Positions 1 to 6,655 of a stretch of 64,000 nucleotides of DNA are shown here, piece by piece; the stretch's first letter is position 1; the number at the start of each line of letters is the position of its first letter. The DNA lies in contig NZ_BONW01000028.1 of assembly GCF_016862915.1 (NCBI RefSeq), forward strand, positions 461,870 through 525,869. Direction: 5' to 3'. The notes below the pieces were generated by a model. The model had not been told where the DNA came from, searched no databases, and saw only the letters and a list, made by a program, of their open reading frames with translations. This DNA comes from Plantactinospora endophytica (lineage in GTDB: Bacteria > Actinomycetota > Actinomycetes > Mycobacteriales > Micromonosporaceae). A program made the position numbers and the translations under genes.

Positions 1-699
1 AACCTGCCCGCCATCGCCCCGCCCGGCGACGCGATCAGCGTCACCGACCTGTTCCGCGACCTCGCCACCCGCATGGGCTTCACCGAACCCTGCTTCACCG
101 ACACCGACGACGACCTGCTCGCCACCGCCCTGAACTCCGCCCACCCGTACCTGCACGGCATCACCCTCGACCACCTGCGCGAAAACGGCTGGCAACGCCT
201 CAACCTCCGCACCCCACACACCCCGTACGCGGCCGGGTTTCCCACCCCCGACAACCGGGCCCGCCTGCACACCGCCGCCCGCGCCGCCGCGACCGCGCTT
301 CCACCCCCGGCAGACCCCCGCTGGCCGCTGCAACTACTCAGCGTCAAAGGCCTACGGTCGATGAACTCCACCTACGCCGACACCACACAGTGCGCCCGCG
401 ACGGCGGCCCCTGGCTCGACCTGCACCCCGACGACGCGGCCGCCCGCGCGATCAACGACGGCGACCCGATCGAGGTCCACAACCAGCACGCCACCATCAC
501 CCTGCACGCCCGCGTCAGCACGCGGGTCCGGCCGGGAGTGGTGGCGATCATGTTCGGCACCTGGAGCGGCACCCGTGCGGGCGACCGGGGTGCAGCGGCG
601 AACCTGCTCACCCCGGACACCCTCACCGACGGCGGCGGGTCCGCGTTTCACGACACCTATGTCGACGTAAGACGGTGCGAGCTGTCGATGCAGGTGTGA
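1..699 (+). CDS. Molybdopterin oxidoreductase, C-terminal part (5' end outside window)
   Basis: The frame is open from the first base to a TGA at 697-699, giving the last 232 residues of a larger protein. Roughly the last 115 residues have the pattern of the molybdopterin-dinucleotide-binding (MopB C-terminal) domain of DMSO-reductase-superfamily enzymes: SVKGLRSMNSTYAD near base 340, then LHPDDAAARAINDGD, then RVSTRVRPGVVAIMFGTW. This domain clamps the cofactor; the catalytic and Fe-S parts would lie upstream, outside the window. The substrate cannot be read from this fragment. Formate-dehydrogenase-like or assimilatory-type oxidoreductases are both possible. Confidence 0.75.
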   Translation, partial: NLPAIAPPGDAISVTDLFRDLATRMGFTEPCFTDTDDDLLATALNSAHPYLHGITLDHLRENGWQRLNLRTPHTPYAAGFPTPDNRARLHTAARAAATALPPPADPRWPLQLLSVKGLRSMNSTYADTTQCARDGGPWLDLHPDDAAARAINDGDPIEVHNQHATITLHARVSTRVRPGVVAIMFGTWSGTRAGDRGAAANLLTPDTLTDGGGSAFHDTYVDVRRCELSMQV

Positions 700-882
700 G
701 TGGACGTACGGCGAGGGGCGGTCGTAGCGAGCACGACCACTCGCGTCCGTCCGGGACACCGCGAGGATCACCAGCCTCCGTCCCCCCATCGCGAGTTCCC
801 CTCAGGGAACGCCGACCGGTTCCCGCCGTATCGAGCCAGGGCGCGTTGATGCCCGGTCTGGTCAACGCGGCGGTGAGCGCGT

Positions 883-934
883 TACCTAGGGCGTTGTCCT
901 GTCGCCAATGATCGACAGGACAACGCCCTAGGTA
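883..934. repeat. Perfect 22-bp inverted repeat bounded by CTAG
   Basis: Arms 883-904 and 913-934 are exact reverse complements around an 8-base loop (CCAATGAT). Each arm carries CCTAGGGCGTTGTCCTG, so the structure reads CTAG-GGCGTTGTCC...GGACAACGCC-CTAG. It follows the molybdoenzyme gene by 184 bases but has no T tract. It could work as a terminator. The CTAG edges also recall insertion-sequence ends joined head to head, or a tiny palindromic mobile element. Confidence 0.75.
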
Positions 935-949
935 TCGGGTGCGAGGAGA

Positions 950-993
950 GGCCCCTGTTGACGCTCCTCATGCAGGAGGGAGCCCCTGTTGAC
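950..993. repeat. Short direct repeat GCCCCTGTTGAC, two copies
   Basis: GCCCCTGTTGAC occurs at 951-962 and 982-993, each preceded by a GGAG-rich stretch (unit about 31 bp). It lies just after the 22-bp palindrome and before the 3' end of the SnoaL-like gene. It may be insertion-sequence debris. No reading frame is supported between 700 and 1009 on either strand. Confidence 0.4.
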
Positions 994-1009
994 AATCGAC
1001 GCACACCAC

Positions 1010-1450
1010 TCAGCGCTCGGGTGCCTTGCCGTGCAGTGGGCTCGTGTCGACGTACCTGAGCTCGTAGCTGCGCTCGGTGAACTTCCAGCCGTCCGGCGTA
1101 CGCCGGAAGCGGTCGTGGTAGATCGCGAAGTTGAGGTGCGAGCTACCGTCGCGGAAACGGCCGATCTCGTTGACGTACGCGCGGCCGATTGCGGTGTCGC
1201 CGTCGACCTGGACGATCCCGGGATGCGTGTTCTGCACGAAGAACTCCCAGTTGCCCTGCAACCGCTCGATCCCGGCCCGGAGCGCCGCGCGCCCGACGAG
1301 CTCGACGCCCGCGTCCGGGATCCGCCACACTCCGTCCTCCGCGAACAGGTCTGCCCACCGGTCGAAGTCGCGCATCATGCCCGCGTCGGTGAACTCGCCG
1401 CGCAGCGAGTCGATCTCGAAGCGGTCGGCGATCGCCTGAAGGTCGGTCAT
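1010..1450 (-). CDS. SnoaL-like / NTF2-fold protein
   Basis: A 146-residue cytoplasmic protein with the NTF2/SnoaL-like cone fold: an N-terminal helix (IADRFEIDSLRGEFTDAG), then MRDFDRWADLFAEDGVWRIPDAG, and a C-terminal strand set ending KFTERSYELRYVDTSPL. Family members are polyketide cyclases, dehydratases, isomerases or simple ligand binders, so the reaction is not predictable. AAGGAG lies 7 bases before the ATG. It starts 48 bases after the DoxX gene stop, so the two form an operon transcribed from the element at 1926-1952. Confidence 0.8.
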   Translation of the reverse strand: MTDLQAIADRFEIDSLRGEFTDAGMMRDFDRWADLFAEDGVWRIPDAGVELVGRAALRAGIERLQGNWEFFVQNTHPGIVQVDGDTAIGRAYVNEIGRFRDGSSHLNFAIYHDRFRRTPDGWKFTERSYELRYVDTSPLHGKAPER

Positions 1451-1498
1451 CGGCTGTCTCCTTTCGGGTACGTGCTCTGCCGCTGGTCCTCGTCCGGC

Positions 1499-1879
1499 TC
1501 AGCCAGTGAAGGACTCGGGGCCGAACCGGCCCCACACCACGACGAGGGCGAGGACGAACAGGACCCCACCTACGACGATGCCTTGCGTCTCGCGACGGCG
1601 TACGTGCGTGACGATCGCGCCGCCCATCAGCACCACGAGCCCCACGGCCGCCAGCGGTACCAGGACCGGAGCCACGTCGAGCGCTGCGGGCAGGATCAGG
1701 CCCACCGCGGCGAGGATCTCGAGTACGCCGATCGCCTTGATCGCGCCCTCGCTGTAGTCGTCGACCCATGTCAGGCCGGCGGCGGCAAGCTTCTGCCTGG
1801 ACTGGGCCAGCTTCGTCATCCCACTACCCAGGAAGACAGTGGCCAGCACTGCCGCGATGATCCACAAGGCGATGTCCAT
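1499..1879 (-). CDS. DoxX family membrane protein
   Basis: A 126-residue protein with four predicted membrane helices (near residues 3-20, 48-68, 70-90 and 100-118), the size and pattern of DoxX-like small quinone-associated membrane proteins. The first helix begins directly after the ATG (MDIALWIIAAVLATVFLGSG). A purine-rich GGAAAG serves as ribosome site. It is the first gene of a two-gene operon with the SnoaL-like protein, divergent from an ECF41 sigma factor whose putative promoter motif precedes it. The function is probably redox or stress related. Confidence 0.85.
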   Translation of the reverse strand: MDIALWIIAAVLATVFLGSGMTKLAQSRQKLAAAGLTWVDDYSEGAIKAIGVLEILAAVGLILPAALDVAPVLVPLAAVGLVVLMGGAIVTHVRRRETQGIVVGGVLFVLALVVVWGRFGPESFTG

Positions 1880-1925
1880 GTTCGTGGGCTTTCCGTTCGC
1901 TCGATCGTGCTCGTCTGTGAGGTAT

Positions 1926-1952
1926 GACGGCGCAGGGTGCTGAAGTGTGAGG
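1926..1952 (-). promoter_or_regulatory. Putative ECF41-type promoter for doxX-snoaL
   Basis: Read on the minus strand, CCTCACA (1952-1946) is followed after exactly 16 bases by CGTC (1929-1926). The expected start is near 1918, about 40 bases before the DoxX ATG. The pattern resembles the TGTCACA-N-CGTC promoters described for ECF41 sigma factors, and the same element faces the sigma gene on the other strand. Confidence 0.65.
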
Positions 1953-1970
1953 CCGGGGCGGACCGCGTGG

Positions 1971-1997
1971 CCTCACAGTTGCGCTCGTTGTTCCGTC
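1971..1997 (+). promoter_or_regulatory. Putative ECF41-type autoregulatory promoter
   Basis: CCTCACA at 1971-1977, 16 bases, then CGTC at 1994-1997: the same sequence and spacing as the divergent element at 1926-1952. Transcription would begin near 2003-2006. That excludes start codons upstream of it and supports the ATG at 2030 for the sigma factor. Confidence 0.65.
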
Positions 1998-2029
1998 GGA
2001 CCATGGGAGGCAGAAGGGAGTCGGCGACG

Positions 2030-2974
2030 ATGAACGGCCCACCGAACCCGAGCGGCCCACCGAACCCGAGCGGCCAGCCCGACCTGGGCGCGGTCATGAG
2101 CGAGCGGCGCCAGCTGATCAACCTTGCGTACCGCCTGCTCGGCTCGCTGGCCGACGCCGAGGACGTCGTGCAGGAGACGTACGCCCGCTGGTATGCCCTG
2201 TCCCCGGACCAGCGCGAGGCGATCGAGGCGCCCGCCGCCTGGCTCACGACGGTGGCCAGCCGAGTCTGCCTCGACCATCTCCGCTCGGCGCGGGTACGGC
2301 GGGAGCGCTACGTCGGCGAGTGGCTGCCCGAGCCGCTGCCCGACCGTTCGGAGTGGCTCGGCGCCGGTTCCGGCGCCGCCCCGGTCGACCCGGTCGACCG
2401 GGTCACCCTCGACGAGTCGGTGAACATGGCGTTCCTCGTCGTGCTCGACTCGATGACGCCCGCCGAGCGCGTGGTGTTCATCCTCCACGACGTCTTCCGC
2501 TACTCGTTTCCGGAGGTGGGCGAGATCGTCGGCCGTACCCCGGCCGCCTGTCGACAGCTCGCCACCTCGGCCCGCCGCCGCACGCGCGCGGCGCACGTGC
2601 CTGCGGCCTCTTCCGTGCGGCGGGCCGAGATCGTGCGAGACTTCAAGCGGGCGTGGGAGGCCAAGGACATCGAGGCGCTCGTGGCCCTGCTCGACCCGGA
2701 CGTCACCGCGACCGGCGACGGTGGCGGCCTCGCCAGCGCCGAACCGCACCCCGTCGAGGGCGGCGAGCGCGTGGCGCGCTTCCTGGTCGGCCTCGCGGCG
2801 CGCGCGACGGGCGTGACCCTGTTGGAGCGCACGGTCAACGGCCAGCCCGGCCTGGTCGCCGAACAAGGGGGCACCATCGTGATGGTGATGTCGTTCGATC
2901 TCGCGGGAGATCGGATCAAACACCTGTGGGCGGTACGCAACCCCGAGAAGCTCCGTCCCTGGACGACGGGCTGA
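2030..2974 (+). CDS. ECF41-family RNA polymerase sigma factor with fused SnoaL-like domain (SigJ-type)
   Basis: 314 residues. Region sigma-2 (about residues 22-90: INLAYRLLGSLADAEDVVQETYARW) and sigma-4 (about 125-185: MTPAERVVFILHDVFRYSFPEVGEIVG) are followed by a C-terminal NTF2/SnoaL-like domain with the ECF41 hallmarks GDGGGL (near residue 225, usually DGGGK) and NGQPG. In this family the fused domain replaces a separate anti-sigma factor. The ATG at 2030 has GAAGGGAG about 10 bases upstream and lies downstream of the putative promoter, so in-frame starts at 1937 and 2003 are unlikely. The N-terminus carries two copies of PPNPSG encoded by a tandem 18-bp repeat. Neighbouring divergent DoxX and SnoaL genes are the likely regulon. 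Confidence 0.85.
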   Translation: MNGPPNPSGPPNPSGQPDLGAVMSERRQLINLAYRLLGSLADAEDVVQETYARWYALSPDQREAIEAPAAWLTTVASRVCLDHLRSARVRRERYVGEWLPEPLPDRSEWLGAGSGAAPVDPVDRVTLDESVNMAFLVVLDSMTPAERVVFILHDVFRYSFPEVGEIVGRTPAACRQLATSARRRTRAAHVPAASSVRRAEIVRDFKRAWEAKDIEALVALLDPDVTATGDGGGLASAEPHPVEGGERVARFLVGLAARATGVTLLERTVNGQPGLVAEQGGTIVMVMSFDLAGDRIKHLWAVRNPEKLRPWTTG

Positions 2975-2977
2975 GCG

Positions 2978-4030
2978 CTACTCGCCGTCGGCTTGGGGCA
3001 CGACCGGGCCCCAGCCGTCCTGACTGGTGCAACTGCCGATCGTGGCCTCCCCGACCAGCCGCTCAAGATCCGCGAAGCTGGTCGGGCCGGTGACCTGGAT
3101 ATTGATTCCGCAGTCGCCGGCCGTGACTACCAGGATGGCGTGTGGAGCCCCGTCACGGCTGAGCGGAAGCTTCCGGTACCACGCCTGGTAACCAGCGATG
3201 GTGTGCGTCGGGGGCGTCCCCTCGGTCCAGCGAGTGAGCCAGCCGGGCGACGCGGACTCCGCGCGCACCGAGATGCCGTTGTTCTCCGGAGATTTCTTCA
3301 CGGGCGGAGACAGCAGGATGCTCTCGGTCTTCCTGTCGTTGAAGACCTCGACGGACGTCAGGACCAGCCCGTCCGGCACCCAGCCCAGTTGCAGTGGACC
3401 ATTCGGCGGGGCGGGCCGGACGAACCGGATCGCCTGCGCGGTGGCGAGCAGGTCCGCCTTGCCGGACACGCTGCTGAAGGTCACCCCGAATCCGTCCCGC
3501 GTCTCCCAGGTCAGGAGGTGCTCCGTGGTGGGCTTCGAGTACATCCAGCGTGGCGCCGGCCGGGCCAGGTACCACCCGTCCCGGTCACCCACGCGGACCC
3601 GCACCGATCCCTTGATCGGGTCGCGGCCGAAAGTCCCGGGGTTGGCGACGTCCAGGTTGTACTTCATTCCGTCGTCCCGGACGGCCGTCAGGTACTGGCT
3701 GCTGGTGCCGAGGAGGTACGCCGAGACCGTCAGTCCGTTGCCCGGGGCGAGACCCACGGTCAGGTCCGATCCCCGGCGCGGGCCGGCCGGGGTGGCTGAT
3801 GCCGACGGTGCCGCCGGTGCGATCGGTGGCGCGGACTCGTAACTTACGGCGAACGGCACGACCAGGGCCGACCCCAGGACTGCGGCGGCGGTACCGGCCG
3901 CTGCGGTCATCCGGCGCCGCCTGCGGATCCGGGCCGCTCCGGCACGGGCCTCCTCGATCAGTCCGCGCTCGTCCGGCGCCCGGCCGGCCTGGTCCTCCAG
4001 CGTCCGGCGCAGATCATCAACGGTGTTCAC
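2978..4030 (-). CDS. Membrane-anchored protein coupled to a SigE-like sigma factor
   Basis: 350 residues from a GTG at 4030 with AGGAGG 8 bases upstream. It has a short cytoplasmic N-terminus rich in charged residues ending RIRRRRR, one membrane helix (MTAAAGTAAAVLGSALVVPF, about residues 39-58), a Pro/Ser/Ala linker and a roughly 270-residue extracytoplasmic part with no motif I recognise; two or three cysteines near the C-terminus could form a disulfide. The GTG overlaps the sigma factor stop as GTGA (4027-4030), so it is translationally coupled. Position and topology suggest an anti-sigma or sensor role, but no zinc anti-sigma motif is visible. Confidence 0.75.
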   Translation of the reverse strand: MNTVDDLRRTLEDQAGRAPDERGLIEEARAGAARIRRRRRMTAAAGTAAAVLGSALVVPFAVSYESAPPIAPAAPSASATPAGPRRGSDLTVGLAPGNGLTVSAYLLGTSSQYLTAVRDDGMKYNLDVANPGTFGRDPIKGSVRVRVGDRDGWYLARPAPRWMYSKPTTEHLLTWETRDGFGVTFSSVSGKADLLATAQAIRFVRPAPPNGPLQLGWVPDGLVLTSVEVFNDRKTESILLSPPVKKSPENNGISVRAESASPGWLTRWTEGTPPTHTIAGYQAWYRKLPLSRDGAPHAILVVTAGDCGINIQVTGPTSFADLERLVGEATIGSCTSQDGWGPVVPQADGE

Positions 4031-4518
4031 AGCTGTGCCTCCTGGTAGTTCCGGATCGTTTCGGTGGTGATCTCCACGCGCAAAGTGGCCAGGGCGCGGC
4101 TGGCGTACGCGCGGACCGTCGACGCCCGGCAGCGCATCACGTCGGCGATCTCGTTGTCGGTCAGCCCCTCGTAGTAGCGGAGCACCAGCACCACTCGCTG
4201 CTGGCGAGGTAGCTCGGCCAGCAGGTTCCACAGGTCGTCCCCGGGGTTGGCCCGTTGCTCGACGGCCCGTTCGTGGGCGCCGGTGAGCGGCACGGTCGCC
4301 ACCCGCCGCCGGCGACGCCAGGACAGGTACTCGTTGGTGAGCATGCGGCGCACGTACGCGTACGGCTCGTCCACCCGCTCGATGCGTCTCCACTTGACCA
4401 GGGCCCGGGTCAGTACCTCCTGGACGAGGTCCCGGGCCAGTTCCGGATCGTGGCTGAGCAGAGTGGCGTACCGCAGCAGGGCGGGTGACCGCGCCGTCGC
4501 GAACTCCTCGAAATGCAT
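4027..4518 (-). CDS. SigE-family ECF RNA polymerase sigma factor
   Basis: 163 residues, the usual size of the short SigE-like ECF sigma factors abundant in actinomycetes. Region 2 is MHFEEFATARSPALLRYATL followed by DLVQEVLTRALVKWRRIERV; region 4 is LLAELPRQQRVVLVLRYYEG with a helix-turn-helix TDNEIADVMRCRASTVRAYA. The ATG at 4518 has AGGAGG 4 bases upstream; longer upstream frames are not supported because they would run through a decayed transposase. Its stop overlaps the start of the membrane protein, which probably senses the signal controlling it. Confidence 0.88.
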   Translation of the reverse strand: MHFEEFATARSPALLRYATLLSHDPELARDLVQEVLTRALVKWRRIERVDEPYAYVRRMLTNEYLSWRRRRRVATVPLTGAHERAVEQRANPGDDLWNLLAELPRQQRVVLVLRYYEGLTDNEIADVMRCRASTVRAYASRALATLRVEITTETIRNYQEAQL

Positions 4519-4560
4519 CCGGCCTCCTGTGCGAAACGGTCTCTGTCTCCTTGACGCGGG

Positions 4561-4710
4561 CACGACCGGATCCGCTGCCTCGACCACTTCGGAGGGCGGT
4601 CCCGGACCGGCTGGCACCGCCACGTCACCCCGGTCATCGCCACGTACCTGTTCATCACCGAACTGCGTCCGGACCCAAAAGCGGCTGCGCCGGCCAGACC
4701 TTCTACAGAG
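4561..4710 (+). pseudogene. IS701-like transposase C-terminal remnant
   Basis: One frame reads DRIRCLDHFGGRSRTGWHRH, then VTPVIATYLFITELRPDPKA and AAPARP. This matches what I know of the C-terminal end of IS701-type DDE transposases in actinomycetes (LDHFEGRSW-GWHHHVTL pattern). No start, catalytic core or terminal repeats remain. The rest of 4519-5218 shows no supported gene; a weak TAAGGT -10-like element sits near 4987 ahead of the sugar importer operon. Confidence 0.55.
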
Positions 4711-5224
4711 CCATCCTGGTGGCTCCAAGGCTGGTGGCCGCGTCGCCGCCGGCAGCCGACCCTCACCGGCGCGGTACGGAGGGCGCGAGAACCCGGCCGA
4801 CAGCGGCGGAAGAACGACGGAAGTCACGTTCGTGCGATCCAGTCGTCGCGATGAGTAGTGACGTCGGTGAATTGTGGTGACCCAAGGCATCGTGTCGCAT
4901 CTCGGCCGCAGGATGCTCGACCACAATGAATAACATCGATACCCAGATGTTGCTTCGCTTCCCTAGGCGTCACTTTCCGGGCTGGGTAAGGTGAGCGCAC
5001 CGCCGGGCAGGCAGACGTGCCGTGGCCGGCGGCGCGCGTGTCTCGGAGCGGGTCGGGGGAGGGCCTGCCGTGCACCGGGCGACTTCCCGATGAATGCGCG
5101 GCAGCGACGGGCTGCGACCCACCCGCTCGGGTGATCTGTCTTCGTGTGCGGTCCGCCGGTGTCAACAGGGGGCGGGGCTCCTTCGGCGTGCGGCGGTGGG
5201 GGAAGAGAAGGGAGACGAGTGGCC

Positions 5225-6655
5225 ATGGAGGACAACCCGTTGTGGTCCCGGCGCGGCTTTCTGGGGATGGGGGTGGGGGTGCTCGGCGCGGCCGGTCTGG
5301 CCGCGTGCGGGGGCGGCTCGGAGTCGCCCCCGAGGGCGCAGGCGGAGGTTCCGAAGGAGTTGCTCGACGCCGCCGCGTCGTTGAAGGGCTCTTCGATGGG
5401 GATGCTGTCGCAGAAGCTGTATTCGACAGCGGCGAACGAGATGCTCGACAGCTCGGTCAGGAAATTCGCCGACACCACGGGGACCAAGATCGAGAACAGC
5501 CTGGTCCAGGCCGACGCCGGTGACGTGGTAGCCAAAATCGACGCCGAGGTCAAGGGTGGCGTGGCGCGTGACCTGGCGTTCATGACCGACTCGCGGTTCG
5601 TCGCGCAGTTCCAGGCGCTGGGTGACCTGGAGGAGGTGACGGACGTCGTCGAGGCGCTGACGGCCAAGTACGGCGAGCCCTGCGCGGAGGCCAAGCACTT
5701 CTGCGTCTTCGACGGCAAGTGGTTCGCGATCCCGTACCACTTCATCGGGATCGGATCGTTCCTGCGCAAGGACTGGATGCAGGAGAAGGGCATCGCACCC
5801 AAGGACGTCTACTCCTGGGAGGAGCTGCGGGACCTGTGCCTGGCGATCTCGGATCCGACCAAGCGCCGGTTTGGCTGGGGCATGACCGTCAATCGGTCCG
5901 GTGACGGCAACGGCATGATCGAGGCATTGATCAACTCGTACGGCGGTGCGATCGCCTCCAACGACGGCCGGAAGGTCACGTTCGACTCGCCCGAGACGGT
6001 GCAGGCGGTCACCTTCCTGGGCGACCTCTACACCAACCCCAAGTACAAGCCGATGCTGCCGCCCGGGGTGGCCAGCTGGACCGACACCAGCAACAACGAG
6101 AACTGGCTTGCCGGAGTCACCGGCTACACCCGCAACAGCTTCAGCGTCTACGCGGACTCCAAGACCAAGAAGAACCCGGTCTACGGCAACACGCACGTGT
6201 TCTCCGACTGCATCGGGCCGGCGACCGACAAGTCGCTGCTGTTCGGCCAGTCCCAGGCCTTCGTCGTCTTCAAGGGCGCCAAGAACGCCCCGCTTGCCAA
6301 GCTCCTGGCGCAGTACCTGGTCAGCGCGCCGGCGCTGGTCGGGGTGGCCAAGGAGGCGCCCGGCCTGGCGATGCCCGCCTGGGAGAAGGTCTGGGATGCT
6401 GACCCGTTCTTCACCGGCGGTGACCCGGCGTTCTCCATGCTGCGCAACATGTCCCAGCAGCCGCTGCCGCTGTCCACAAAGAACGGTCTGGCCTTTCCGC
6501 AGAAGGCCAGCGCCGGCCAGCAGGCCGTCATCGCGGCCTACGTCCTCACCGACATGATGCAGCAGGTCATCCAGGGGACGGCGCCCGCGCAGGCCGTGAC
6601 GGCCGCGCACGCCAAGATGGTGCGAATCTTCACCCAGCAGGGGCTGCCGCAGTGA
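5225..6655 (+). CDS. Sugar ABC transporter substrate-binding lipoprotein (CUT1-type)
   Basis: 476 residues. The N-terminus is a twin-arginine-type lipoprotein signal (SRRGFLGMGVGVLGAAGL then AACGGG, Cys near residue 30), followed by a family-1 extracellular solute-binding fold (TGTKIENSLVQADAGDVVAK, MTDSRFVAQFQALGDLEEVT). It would capture an oligosaccharide outside the membrane. AAGGGAG at 5208-5214 serves either the ATG at 5225 or an in-frame GTG at 5219. Its stop overlaps the next gene as GTGA, so binding protein and fused permease are coupled. No ATPase or regulator lies nearby; a shared MsiK-like ATPase is expected. The substrate is unknown. Confidence 0.85.
   Translation: MEDNPLWSRRGFLGMGVGVLGAAGLAACGGGSESPPRAQAEVPKELLDAAASLKGSSMGMLSQKLYSTAANEMLDSSVRKFADTTGTKIENSLVQADAGDVVAKIDAEVKGGVARDLAFMTDSRFVAQFQALGDLEEVTDVVEALTAKYGEPCAEAKHFCVFDGKWFAIPYHFIGIGSFLRKDWMQEKGIAPKDVYSWEELRDLCLAISDPTKRRFGWGMTVNRSGDGNGMIEALINSYGGAIASNDGRKVTFDSPETVQAVTFLGDLYTNPKYKPMLPPGVASWTDTSNNENWLAGVTGYTRNSFSVYADSKTKKNPVYGNTHVFSDCIGPATDKSLLFGQSQAFVVFKGAKNAPLAKLLAQYLVSAPALVGVAKEAPGLAMPAWEKVWDADPFFTGGDPAFSMLRNMSQQPLPLSTKNGLAFPQKASAGQQAVIAAYVLTDMMQQVIQGTAPAQAVTAAHAKMVRIFTQQGLPQ

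Noticed and set aside
1937..2029. N-terminal extension of the ECF41 sigma factor
   Set aside because: It would start upstream of the putative promoter at 1971-1997 and lacks a ribosome site; the ATG at 2030 has one.
3799..4212. Plus-strand frame opposite the membrane protein and sigma factor
   Set aside because: Antisense to two well-supported, overlapping genes and rich in Arg/Pro/Gly only.
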